From the NCBI GenBank assembly GCA_013115135.1, contig JABANP010000244.1:1-64000 (forward strand): a DNA stretch of 64,000 nucleotides, written 5' to 3'. The notes beneath the pieces are model-generated. The model made no database searches and was not told the DNA's origin. It saw only the letters and a list, made by a program, of their open reading frames with translations. Positions within the stretch are counted from its first letter, which is position 1; every line of letters starts with the position of its first letter. The position numbers and the translations under genes were made by a program. Origin of the DNA: Perkinsus olseni. Its lineage: Eukaryota; Perkinsozoa; Perkinsida; Perkinsidae. Of the stretch, positions 1 through 15,700 are shown piece by piece.

Positions 1-3051
<3,051 letters not shown>

Positions 3052-3753
3052 AAGTTGAGGATAAGCTTCTCGCCACTGTCAAAACGTTTCTATTGATTGC
3101 TAGGGGATGGCTGAAGTGGGTCAATTGGCGGGGCGAAGGGCTCTTCTTAGGGAACAACAAATGTACGATAAGTGATACTTTGCGCCTGATGACGCTCTTC
3201 TGGGAAATGTTTGATCATATGCCTGGCGTGATATCGAGCCCTGATGTTCACTGGGAAGAAGGCTCGGTGATCCGACTTCTGTTTGATGCGAAGGAAGCTT
3301 CAGAATGGCCCGGCCTCCACCGTGTATACTGGGGATCCCGTACGACAAGTGACTATACAGGCTGGCATGCTACTAGCATACCATCTTTCCTCGCCCTTCT
3401 ATTCTATCTCGATTTGGTGCTCTCTCGGGCCGGCGCCGCAACCGGGGTTTGGTGAATGGTTGAGGTTCATGGGCATCGTATTTGATCTTCCCTTCCAACC
3501 TGATCACTGATCCTTACGAGGATAATATCGTCGATTTTATAATACAAAATCGTCAGTAGCGGGAAGCACCATTCAACGAGTCTTGTCTGAAGTCTCCTAA
3601 TGTTTGCCCTCGACGATCGTCTAACGGATTCGAGCCTGGATCGATATTGCGGGGGTTCACGAGGAGTTGGCTCGTCTATGTAGAACTTCCCATCACTGCG
3701 CTCGATTGGATCGTCGTAGCACTTCTTGTTGTTGTTTTTATACTCTCTGAAGC

Positions 3754-6700
3754 ATGCTGCGCTTCGATGACAAGGATACCAGCAAGCTCACTGGTAATTC
3801 ACTCAGCATTCATCTCTCCGGGCTGAGGGCCTTTCAGGTGACATCGGCCATGAATGCGGTTTTGCTTTCCTTCGCCTGCTCAAGCCAATGGATCATTATA
3901 TTGATAAGTACGGCACGTGTTTTTACGGTCTGCAGAAGATGTATCTTCTACTAGAAAAACAGAGAAACAGAGGACAGGTGATGAGCCCTGATTTGGGTTG
4001 CTGAGTTGAGCGATATTACCTTTAGGATGGGGCGGGCTTGGCGAATGTTAAAATGAACCCTCAACAGGGGCAGAGGTGAGCGAGGCTATTGAGATGATAT
4101 CGAACTTCGATACTTGAAGAGAGGGTACAGGCGTACTAGAAATCTTTTCTATACGATAGAGAAAAATATGTTAAAACAAGTGTGGACTGGTTAAATTGAG
4201 CACTTTGATCACGACAGTGTCATCGTCAGTGTGAATAGTGATATGATTCTACTGCCCAGGTACATCCACCGCGATAGAGTAGCCGTGACGCATGACTCCA
4301 TACGGGAGCTCTTCAAGAGGGTTACCGAACAAGCAGAAACGGCGATGCAGACGGCTGGCCTGGGGGGATTGAAACCTGAGCAGATCGATTCCGAGATTCT
4401 CAAGACTAAGGTGAGTCGGCACAGTATCCTATTGCGAAAAGTTGTGAGTATTCGTTACATGGACGGGCCATTGGTATCACATATCAATGCTGATGAGTGC
4501 TAGAGTTATCGCGGGGGCGTATCAGTAATGCTATCGATATCAATGCGAGTGGTAGTAATTAGACTTCGCGGCGTCTTTTGGTAATTAGCAGCTCATCACG
4601 AAGGTAAGGAATTAAGAGCGTCGGTGGAATCAACTTTTAGGTTTTTAAGGAGGTCGTATACGAATTTTCAGGTACCTTACACTGGTGAATGCTTTCTGGG
4701 CCATGTTCGCTACGGTAGGCAGGAACGGAGGAGGCACGGGCTGAATTTCGCGGCGCGCGGTAATCAGGCACGGATTCTATGAACAGCTATCGCGAATGCC
4801 ACCCCGTGATGAGGGCATCGAATTGGATGTCGAGGAGCTTACTGGTGGCGGGCAATTTTAACATTACTAATAACGAGGACCTCTTCCGCTCACTGGTAGC
4901 AGGTAGATTCTTGAAGGAATGGGAATTTGGAGGCGCGCGGTCAGGTCGAACTGGGCCAGCATCCTGTGGAACTGTCCGACACTGTAACACTCTTGGAGAA
5001 GATAGGCCATTATTTAGATAAGGAAAACAACGACTTGATTGTCAAGTGAGCTGAAGTCGGGTGTGTTACTCGGTTAGTTGAAATTCGATTCGAAATTATG
5101 ATTGGAATCTATCGGGTGGATGCTATCCGGCGACATCCAGCTTTTTTCCAATGCATTCACGAGAGGACTTGTCCATTTCACATAGTCATCCCTGAAAAAA
5201 GTGAGGTGCGTCGTGATCGGCGTCCCCAGCTTCGTATAAAGAGTGACTTGTGACAAGTTTATGCCCGTATGGCGCTCGCGAGGTATAATCCTGCTAGGTG
5301 CGCCTGCCTCCCCGGTCCTGCCGCTCCTGTCCCCCCTCAGCGAACAACGCCGGATCCGCCCTCTATTCACTTCTATACATAGATTCTCGGTGTGTATTAC
5401 AGTGTCATAATGACACCACTCAATAGCTTCAATCGTGTGTTGGTCCATTGTTGTCCTGAGAACGGTTTCGAGGCGTCCCATCCTCGCGAGACCCCGCTTC
5501 ATGTCGCGAGTCTCGCGACGCGAGACGTTGGTGGTACGGTTAGCTGGAGACCTCACTAGCGCCATGATGCTGCCAGGTTCATGTGGCACGCTTGGTCTTG
5601 CGGGCTCGTCACGCTGTTTAGCTCACAGGCTGTGAGTCACAGCCCATAGGGCGTGCGCTCCGTGGCCGAATAATCACAACAGTAAACCCACAACTGTTGT
5701 ATAAGCACCGGCCGATAGCTCTAAGCAGCTGCGGAAGTCCCTGGCCTGGGCACCAAACCAGGTCGGTCGATAGCCACCCTGGGTAACCGGGTCGGACGGT
5801 AACCACTAAGTTTACCCGTCTTGCTTCGCTAGTATATCATATGCAGAGCTTCAAGCTCTGAGCCTGCGAGGCTCTATACGCCGTCCCATCTAAGCTTCCG
5901 TGAACAGGGTCGAAGTAGAACATTTCCGAGTCCTCAGGACTCCTGAGGACCCGGAGTCAGGAGCAGACTCGTTTTCCTGCAGCAGCGAACCGAAGTAGTT
6001 GTCGACGTGAACGGGCTGCGCGTTCACCCCTCTCTTTCGCGTAGGGTACCTATTGTACCATAGGCATTCAACCTCGGCCACACGGAGTCTCACCTGACAG
6101 TCCCAAGTTTGAGCTGGGTCCCAAACAGTTTCGGTTTAATGCCCAGACTCATTAATCCAAACGCACTGAGTCTCAGTAAAAGCGACGTCATGTCCGACGT
6201 GCCAATGCGGTTCTTTCGGGATGGCTGCCATGCCAGTCGTGGAGATACTTTACAGCCTCTAGTTGCATGTCAACGCAATTCTCCGGTACAACGATCTAAG
6301 AGGTCGCACGGTTACCCCGATTAGACAAATAAGAGACGTAGAAATACCAGTAGTCGATTCGAAATCGAATATCCTCATCCAACAAGTCAGATGCATGCCG
6401 ATAAACGGGTGAATGGATATGCGGAACCTGAGAAAACTGTACAAACAAACTAAACTGCTGCAAATACCAATTCAGATATAAGCTTGTTGACGTTCTCCTG
6501 GGAATGCGGAGCGCGGGAGACACGACGGGCTGCCCGTCACGGGCAGCTATAATGATAAGTAGCCGCCAGAAATGACGCGAGCAAGAACGACAGTCAGCGA
6601 GTTGAATCAAACCCCGTCGAGAGCCCTTCTCGTCCCTATATCTTTCTCATATCTTCTTCGCTGATCTCATTGAATAGCCAGTCGATAAAGGCACCTGTTT

Positions 6701-9700
6701 ACCTGTACAGTAAACGCATAACTGTAGGATTAGGGTATTTTCCTGACTAACAGTGCGGAAGCTTTGCCTCGAGAATCCCGAGTCGGAATATTCGTACGCT
6801 TCTGAGAAGCGAATGGAGAAGCCGCTTCTCCATTGGGCATCTGGTAAATTCTGCTATTGATAGATGATAACGACACACCTTGGATTGCACAGCAGTTTAC
6901 GCACCACTTCGTGAATTTCAGTGCTAAGTCTCAACCTTCTTATCAGGCGGAGCACGGGCCGTGCTGCACGGTTAGCTAGCATTTCCATTGTAGAGTCGAC
7001 CCTGGCCAACCATTGAGCAGGGTCTTCTTTAGCAGTGAATGAACTTGGCATAATCGCGAATGAACGATTGGACCCGCCTAAGTGACCTGTGGCGTCCGGC
7101 CGTTAGACTCTGGCGAGCCGGGGTTAGTGGCTTCGACTCGAGTTTTTGAGGGTCGTCAACAAGGTTGGAGCCTTTTCATCTCTTTTCTGTAACTTAGAGC
7201 TTGAAGTTTGAGCGTCCTTCTCCCTGGTTGCCCACTTCGCTGCGTTCTGAGAAGGCCCTTCTCCAACAAATGGTTTACATGGGATTGAGCGTGCGAATTT
7301 AGTGGTGCGCAGGTATAGTGCGGCGGGCCATCCTCCAAGAGAATGCATGAAACTTGTTGCTGCAAATATCAATCTCATTAAAGTTTTGAGGAGGGCTTTG
7401 GACAGGATCGATGGCGGGTAGGATTGAATTGATAGGCGCGCGACGGTGCATATGTCTCCATCAGATACGCATTGACCGGCCTGCTCGGCCATGGGGACGC
7501 CTTCGTAATTCGGGATCCTAATGGGATTAGGCCAGCTTTCTTTTATCACGATGATGAGGTGGGTGATCCCCTCGGTTGCGCTGAACTGTGCCGACCCAAT
7601 GGGTCGGACCCATGCGGCGAATCCGCGGAGCCTAGTGACCGAACCGCGATAAGCGAATTCATATTCTCCCCTCCACTCCCCTCTGAGTCAGAGGTCAGAG
7701 GCTCTGACTTGTGATACAGGAGTTCGTGGAACTTGGGATCATTGGATACTCATTCACTTTGGGTATCCCATGATAGGATATCGAGAGTGAATGATTTTTT
7801 TCTGCGTCGAGCTCCCCCTGATCCTGGATTCCGGGCGGGACGTTAAGTAATCTCGCTCCAGCAAGGGTGGTATTCCATTTCAGATTGTAGTGGTGGCGTC
7901 CGAAGCGCCGTTGATTCGGAGTGTCTTCGGGGTGGAGAAGGTTGAGTCTTTACCGGCTGGGGCAGCACTCATCGTCAGGGCTTCAGGACAGGTGTCAGTG
8001 GAACGTAAGAAATCGATTGAAGAAATGGAGAACCCGGGCATCGATCCCGGTGCCTCTCGCTTGCTAAGCGAGCGCTCTACCATTTGAGCTAGTCCCCCTG
8101 GCGTGTAGTAGTCATCCTTTCTTGGCTCTGTCAGGCGTACTGCCAGCTGCCCTCGAAACTGAGCCAGTGCTCATTTGAGAGGATATACTTCTCCAGAGGG
8201 AATGATGCTGACGTGAGTGAGCTCGTCTGGCGTAGGTAAACCATGGGAAAATTCAGGTTTATCGTGAACGTGAGAGACTCGGCCGGCTGCTAGCAAACAG
8301 AACAATGGAGAGAGTCAAGTAAGAAGGCGGTGTTCTTCTCATAACTGGAAACCTGCGACTATCTTCGCGGGAGGAGCGCCACCGATAGTCCCCACAATTT
8401 GAACTCTCGCCGAAGCTCCGCGTTCCACCCGTTCGAGAGGAAATAGGGGGTCATTCTAGAAGTCGATTAATGTAAGAGACGCTCGTCATTCACCTCTTTT
8501 CGGTGTCAGGGAAGTCGGAGGGTCCTTCAAGAACACTGTCTTTTCGTTTATCCCCAACACCTCCGAGTTGGCCTTCTATGGCATGGTGAAGCAGTACAGA
8601 GAGGATCTATACAGAGCGCAGAGGAAGGCGATGGAGACTGGAATCAACACGGAGGTAGCTTCTGCATCTGCGCAGGGCCGCTGATTTTTTCGCAAAACGG
8701 ATGATTCTTCTCTCTTGTGGGATGTAGTCGTTTATGTGTTACCCCCTCTTACAGGCTTTCCCTGGCAGAAGCTGCCTCGTGGTTTTTCGAGAATGTGGTT
8801 CTCAGGCCACGGTTGACGGGCTTGTTTCTGATGTTTAGTTTTTTTTCTGTGCACGCAGGTGATAGATCAGGAGGTCAGGGAGGAGAAGGTGGTACACAAA
8901 GATGCAAAACTGAGTAGAAAGGCTAAATGCGTGACGGTGGAATCGAACCTGGAACCTCAGGAACGTTCATTCAAGAGGATGCGAGTCGTGAAGCGAAGAC
9001 CTTCCACGCCTACGATGTTCACTATGGCACCGTCAGGGAAGGGGAAGTACTGGTGGCCCTGGATGACTCCATTGTAGTATCTGAGGTCGATGCATGATGA
9101 GTATCTTCGAGGTCGAAAACTTGCTGGTCGGCGGATTTTCTTCTAACGCTTGACAACGCTATTGGCCAGGAATGAGGATGAACCAACTGAGATCGGCAGC
9201 TCCTCTTCAAAAACGGTCTGCGTATGTGCGTTCAAAGCCCAACGCCGGAACCGGCTTAGTTAGATCCGAAGCTGATCTTGTCTTTAAGAAGTTTTGCCAG
9301 GAGGCTGCTCTTTGAATGTCTCAGGTACGTGGGAATACACTGAAAAACGCAATCATCAAAACGCTGGAGAGATTAAAGCCTTCGTCTATCGTCATCGTCT
9401 CCTCAGCGCCGTTGATCTGCTATCCTGATCCTTATGGTGGGGTATCTTGAGGTCGAATCATGCAAGATACGGATGAAGTCGATCAGGCATTGATATGGCT
9501 AAACTGGCCGATTTCGTGGCGTTCAAGGCGGCCATAGCGTTGCTGAGGAGCAGAGGGAAGGACGACCTTATCCAGGAGGTCTATGAACAGTGCCTGCAGG
9601 ATGCCGAGTCGGATGTTAATTATGTATGCAGTTCTCTCAGAATGCTGCCGTAGACAATTTCGTGGCGCGTGACGGATGGTGCGAGCCTCCGCTCTTCCGG

Positions 9701-12700
9701 TCAGGTTAAGCGTATTTATGAAGGGTTCACTCAAAGGGAGTTGGAGGATAAAGTGGCGGAGATAATACAACCTGAGAACTGTACTGCCAAAGTCCAGGTA
9801 GCAGCGGGCCTGCTGCCTTGGTCGTACCATAGTGGCCGTGTTAGGTGGTCTATCAGACTGTAGACAGCTTACATAAGGCCATTCCGGAGCACCTTGGAGA
9901 CTGGTAAGCAGAATGCTCGCTGGGATCTTCGATGGGGCCACCGCTATTCTAAGGTACTTCACTGGTGACTACCCGACACTGGGCGGCACTGTAGTCTGCA
10001 AGAGGGCCTTTACGTTGTGGATGGAGGGCAGAGGGAACGAGCGCTGTTATGGCCTGTCTTCGGAAGGGGGCTCCAATGTAGTGATGGGAGCAGGGGGGTG
10101 GTTCGCTGGGGATTTGGTCGTGTTGAGGTATTGGTGGTGGGGTCGGGTGGCCGGGAGCACGCCTTGGCTACGGCCATTGCGGCGAGTCATAAGGTTAAGA
10201 GAGTTTATGTTGCTCCAGGGAATGCTGGAGAACATGAGAAAATAATTAATGTAGTGGACGCAGGGATCGAACCTGGGTCGGCTGATGTGGAGAAGCGCAG
10301 ATACCCGCGGTGAACGCTTCGAAAGAGGCTATTGTTGGGTACTGCCGGAAGAAGCACATCAGCTTGGTGGTGGTGGGACCGGAGCAGCCGCTGGCGGAGG
10401 GAATGGCTGATGTTGTGCAGGAAGCGGGGGTAGTAGAGTTTTGTCTAATGCCAGCTTCGACCTAAGATATGCTGAATGGTGCGGATTTTTTACCGAGGAA
10501 TTGCCAGATTCCAGTGTTTGGCCCGACGGCAGCGGCAGCCGAGGTTGAAGCGAGTAAATCATGGGCGAAAGATTTCATGAGACGTCATGGCATTCCGACC
10601 GCCGAGTTCGTGACGGCGATGACGCCAGAAGAGGGAGAAAAAGCAGTTGATAAAATATGCTCTAGTGAGGATAGAACCTGGGTCGTCCGATGGAGGGTTG
10701 TGGTATTCAGGCAGCGGAGTTGTTGTGAAGGCCTCTGGCCTGGCTGCGGGGAAGGGAGTTATCGTAGCTGACTCGGCCCAGCAGGGGAAGGCGGCGGTTC
10801 GGGAGATCTTCAGTAGGAATTTCGTGGCGCAGTGAAGAAAGGTCCCACCCAGTTGTCCCTCAGTAATCGGTTTTTTGTCCGCATCGCTCCGCTTTTTTTT
10901 CATACCATTCCTTCCGCTACCCGTTTGAACGGGGCAGACGGATACGGTTCAACTTCATCTGCAGTCTCCCCTCCTTTCAGGCCTCTACGGCGGCCCTGTA
11001 GTGGTCGAGGAACTCCTGCAAGGCGCGGAGGTCTCCGTGTTCGCCCTGACCAATGGCCGTAGCTTTGTTGTACTACCACCGGCCAGGGATCATAAGAGAG
11101 TGTAGGGAACAATAGGGAGAGCGGGGCTTATCGGATGTTTCGGTCGCCCTCAGTTTTAATGATGACGAGGGGCCTAATACGGGTGGTATGGGAGCTTTTG
11201 TTACCAACTCTTTGTTAACTAAGTCAGAATTGGAGAAGTAGGTCGATGGTGTTGAGAGCAGGGCGAAGATATTCTTATCGATCAGTATTAAGGAGAGGAT
11301 TGTGGCGCCGTCTATTGAGGGCTTGGCGAAGGAAGGGCGGCCGTTCTCGGGTTGCCTGTATATTGGTTTGATGATGACCCCGCACGGTGAGGCGGTTGGG
11401 TCGCGTATCTTAGGTTGATCATGGTTATTGACGGAATAAGCGTTTCATCCGCGTTGATTAGGTCCAAAAGTTTTGGAGTATAATTGTCGTTTTGGCGATC
11501 CTGAAACCCAGGCTTTGCTGCCGTTGCTGTTGTCGAATAAGATTGATTGGTAGTGGCAGTATGGAAGTGGGCGGCGGTGGATTGCCGGATTTCAGTTATG
11601 ACCTTTTCCTGTCCTGCACGGCTGGAAAGCAATTGGGACTGAAATTATCGGCAAGGTTGGAGGGAATAAAAGGATCTTCGGTGAGAAGCGGTGTTGTTGG
11701 CCGAGTGGTTAGAGCACGTGTTTGCGTACCGAGAGGTCCCGGGTTCGATTCTTCCTCGTTCCATGTAGGTGACTGTTGTATTAGCCAGCGGTGGGTATCC
11801 GGGGAAGTTCAATAAAGGGTATCTTATGAACGGTGTGAACAGGGCGGAATGCGTTCCAGGCGTCCAGGTGTAAGCGCGTATCTTTGCGCACGCGGAAGAT
11901 TCCCAGCCTCCAGTCGTCAGATACTATGCTGGAGCTCAGTATGATGATAATGGTGTGATCGTCACCAGCGGTGGTCGGGTCCTGTCGGTCACTGCGGAAG
12001 GGGAGACGGTCAAAGACGCTGCCGAACGAGCGTGAGGCTTGACGGTGGAGGGTATCTTAGGTTGAACATGGCGAATTACGGGAAATTCTTGAGCGGCTGA
12101 TATCAACTTGACAATTTGAGATTCATCGTTATCACAGTCACAATGAGCAGCGGAATTCTTTCTTGGTTGATGCTACTGGTTGGTCGCGGTAAGGTAAAAT
12201 CTTCGCTGTGCGCAGAATCTAGATAGGCTCGGGCTCGGAGTATCTTCTCGAATGACCATCCGGGCGTATCTTTCAGGTACTGTGCGGTTCGTTCCATCAC
12301 TTTCGAAGGCGCCCATTATCGCACTGACATCGCCATGTGCTCCGGGCTCTCTCGGGCTTCCAAGAGCCGCTCGTGTAGGTTACATCGCAGGGAGAGATTT
12401 AACCATTTTTCTATCAGTTTCGGAGTCCGGCAGCGACACACCGAAGAGTGCGAAGAGCGGCATTACGTAAGAACTCGCACTCCGTCGACGAGCAGCGCCC
12501 TCGTCAGGTACCTGGCAGCTGGTGTGGACATAGAGGCTGGCGAGGCGGCTGTCGATGGATTCAAACCTCTTGTTAAAAGTAGTACAGGGGTTCTCCGTCG
12601 TCCGAGGGCGTTCTGTGGGTAGCCGAGGATTGTTGGGGGTGTGCAGTCTGCCACATGGGAGCTGCTGTTATCGGGTGTTTCGTCGAACTTGCGTCCCAGG

Positions 12701-15700
12701 GACGCAACGCCCGGGTATGGGAGGAAGTCTGGGTGATTTTGGCGGCTTCTGCGACCTGGCCAAATGCGGCAAATATGACGAACCGGTAATACAACTTCAA
12801 GGGGAAAGGGCTACAATTGACTTCATTTTTGGCGTTATTTTTGGCGTCTCCTCGATGTAATTTTTGATGTTATTATTGATGGTAGGTTTTGGTGTCGGGT
12901 ACGGATGGTGTTGGTACGAAGTTGAAGGTTGCTAATATGATCGGAAAGCACGATACTGTCGGGATCGATCTCGTGGCGATGTGTGCTAATGATGTGGTAA
13001 TAACAACAGCCTGACCTCGGAGGTCGGGGGGATCGCCCTCCAGGTCGTCCACGGCGCGGAGCCGTTGTTTTTCTTGGACTACTTTGCTGTCGGTAAACTG
13101 GACGTGAAGCAGGCGGTGGAGGTTGTCAAGGGTATAGCTGACGGATGTGTGAGTGATGGGAGGTCTGAGAACGGGCAGTGAGGTGGTGGAGCTCACCCGT
13201 CGTTGATACTTCATCCTGACGGCCACGTTCTGCCCTCGGTCGTCTACGGTTTATCGAATGCTGAACTACTTCAGATTTCATCATTGGATCTAACCCATGG
13301 AATAGGTTACTCCAATAACCAATTATTCCGAGTAACCATGCCTCTGGCCCAGAGGGGCCAAGCGAAATCTTCAAAAAGTTTCCATTTCCTCACTAAGCGG
13401 CCATGTGTGTTCCACACTGTGGTTGCCTTCCGTTCAGCGGAGTCTCTCGTGTGCTGCACGGCGATCCCTCGCCGAGAAGAGGTGAGAACACGCTCCGAGC
13501 ATAACAACCCAGGGGCTTCTCATCCAGATAAATCAGATAGATTCCGAGCCCTAGTGAATACTTAACAGGTTTATAGCGGTTAAGATCCTCCACAGCTTTC
13601 CAGTATAAAGCTAGATCGAAGATGGCAGAGCGCAGCTGCTTGTCTCACGTTCAGGGACGGTAACCAGTTGATCTCCCCGGTCTACCGAATCTGCAAAACC
13701 TGTGAAAAACCCGAGAGAAGCCTTCCGTACTGTTAGTGGGGATAATGATGTTGATGACGGTGCTCTTGAAATTTTCAAGTGCTTTGGAGATGTCTGATGG
13801 CTGCTCCGTACGAGTACTTCGATGACACTGCGAAATCGTTTAATGGTGGCGGGGAGGCGGGGCGAGTAGGCAAACGTGAAGTCGGTATTCAGGAGAAAAT
13901 GTGGTTCACAATGCCGATGTCCTTCTTCACGGAAATGGACCGGTTTGCCACCCGGAACCTGAGGCTATTGCACCTACTGGTCTTCTCTATTCACCCCGTC
14001 GAATGTCATAATCTGGGGACAGTGAAACTCGAAAGGAGGAGCTATAATTTTGCAAGATTCGCGTGAAACTCACCATTTTTCAGACGTTATCGCAAACGCT
14101 GAACCTATCAGAAATTACCACCGACGTTCCTTGAACCTCCTGCCAGGAGGCTCCTAGTGGTTTGTGTTCCTAGTTGCTGTTGCGCGTCGAAAAAATGTTC
14201 CTCTGGGAACAGTTGAAGTCACTAAGTGACTCAGTGACGCAGACAGTGAAATTCACCCGGAACTTCAATGAAGTGCCTGGGTGAATTTCGATCCAACAAT
14301 CGGGTGTGGGTGATACTTTGGTCATCCGCTGTTGGCCTCTCCTCGGTATAAGGCGACGGTCGCCTCTGATGGTCAGATCCAAGCTGGCTGTACGCTGTTG
14401 GGAGGAGAGACTGCGGAGCTTCCAGGACTATTTGCCAATACTACGGAGTTGGTTGTTGCGGCATTTGCAGGCGTCTTAGGGTTCTTGGTCATGCAGATAC
14501 GATATAGCTGGTTTTGTGGTGGGTGTGAAGGAGAAGTCTCTGGAGTTGCCTGACAAGGATTCAATGCAACACGGCGATGTAAGGCGGGCGAATTTATCCG
14601 GTTACGGACTTTTTCACTCAGATATTGATTGGGCTGTTATCATCGGGGGTGCATTCCAATGGCTTCAGTCTGGTTCGCAAGATCGCGGAGGTGAGGACTG
14701 CGACCGACTTCGAAAATTCTGGGAATGGCTCGGAGTAGGTGAGCGGACTGAAGATGTCCGACCCCGCGCCATACGACCCGACGACGACTTTGGGCGTATC
14801 TTTACTCACCCCGACGAAGATCTATGTGAAGACCATTTTGGAGTTGGTCAGATTGGGAGCTGGAAAACTGAAGGGGGTGGGTTGGTGGAGGGGTTATCGA
14901 TCGATCGATCGATGGACTGGTGAAGGCGTTTGCTGAGTACATCAAGCAAATAGTAGCGTATCTCGTCAAGTGGCATTTGTGAGGCTGATGGGGTGTTGAC
15001 GGCTGATTGTGAAGAAATGAGGGCGGTGGAAGCCTGGAGATCTTTCTCGGCGAATCCTATTTTCTTCAGGCTGCGCGTCCTCAAATTCATCTTGCGCCAA
15101 GATTCTTGACGTATCTTATTTTCTTTAGGCTGCGCACATCACCGGTGGTGGATTGTTCCAGAATATCCCTCGGATGCTCCCCGAGCACCTCCAAGCAGTC
15201 ATCAGGGCAGACACTTGGGAGTTGCCAGCAGTTTTTAGGTCAGTCCAGGCTGGACTGTCCAGCGTGCGCTTATCGGCGCTTGCGCATGCCCTGTCCACTA
15301 ATTCCCCTCAGTGGAGAGTATGATGGGGGGGGTCAAAAAATATTCGTTACAACTTCCTGTAGGAAGAGGCTGTATCAGCCTGTTGATATGAGCTCTCAGA
15401 CCTCAGTCAAATTTTTCCAAATTTTATGGAAATTTTTCGCCGAAAGAAATGCCGTTCTCCTGATTGGCGTAGGAAAATCATGGATGTTGGCGAAGGGGAT
15501 GAGATAATGACGCGTATCCTTCTTTAGGTGGTGCGCAACCCAGGGTAAGCTCGAAGCTACTGAGCTTGCCAGCACCTTCAATGTTGGCATTGGGATGGTG
15601 AGTATCTTCATCGCCTGCCGCAGCGGTGACCTTAGCGGTCAGGTTTTGTGTGTTGCTGCTGAGCACAAGGATACCGTTATGAAGGTTTTGAGGGGTCTGG

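Larger units (their letters stand above)
3754..10077 (+). other. PurF module of the fusion (exons 1-20)
   Basis: Exons: 3754-3793, 3838-3977, 4026-4075, 4230-4410, 4672-4714, 4768-4895, 4945-5045, 7313-7417, 7465-7558, 7884-7991, 8135-8212, 8257-8318, 8510-8654, 8859-8913, 8961-9073, 9325-9436, 9487-9623, 9705-9797, 9857-9903, 9954-10077. The glutaminase domain has [11 protein letters not shown] with the predicted nucleophile at Cys20, then [34 protein letters not shown] and [16 protein letters not shown]. In this family the Cys must become N-terminal, so a propeptide of about 19 residues is inferred. The phosphoribosyltransferase part has [28 protein letters not shown], the PRPP loop ALDDSIVRGNT and [11 protein letters not shown]. 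It makes phosphoribosylamine from PRPP and glutamine. About 652 aa, matching the large PurF class rather than the 470-500 aa form. Confidence 0.88.
10128..12374 (+). other. PurD (GAR synthetase) module of the fusion (exons 21-32)
   Basis: Exons: 10128-10250, 10301-10429, 10508-10664, 10711-10812, 10981-11101, 11154-11237, 11286-11386, 11462-11549, 11596-11680, 11769-11869, 11921-12031, 12277-12374. Landmarks: N-terminal [48 protein letters not shown]-grasp [74 protein letters not shown]. It ligates glycine to phosphoribosylamine using ATP, so a fused PurF would deliver its unstable product to the next site. Nearly every intron carries a tRNA-like, F1 or F2 filler (see the repeat entries). The module keeps the normal length of about 430 aa. 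Confidence 0.9.

Noticed and set aside
7124..7549. 141-aa minus-strand ORF
   Set aside because: It is the antisense shadow of PurF exons 8 and 9, whose plus-strand translation matches the family.
9505..9518. GATTTCGTGGCG inside PurF exon 17 looks like an F1 copy
   Set aside because: It encodes conserved ADFVAF of PurF and matches the motif only over about 12 nt, so it is a chance match in coding sequence.
13393..13593. Minus ORF in the 1.2-kb PurM intron, considered as an RNase H or pol fragment
   Set aside because: No diagnostic catalytic motif; only vague composition.
14893..14912. GATCGATCGATCGATGG run as a regulatory palindrome
   Set aside because: Simple tetranucleotide slippage inside an intron.
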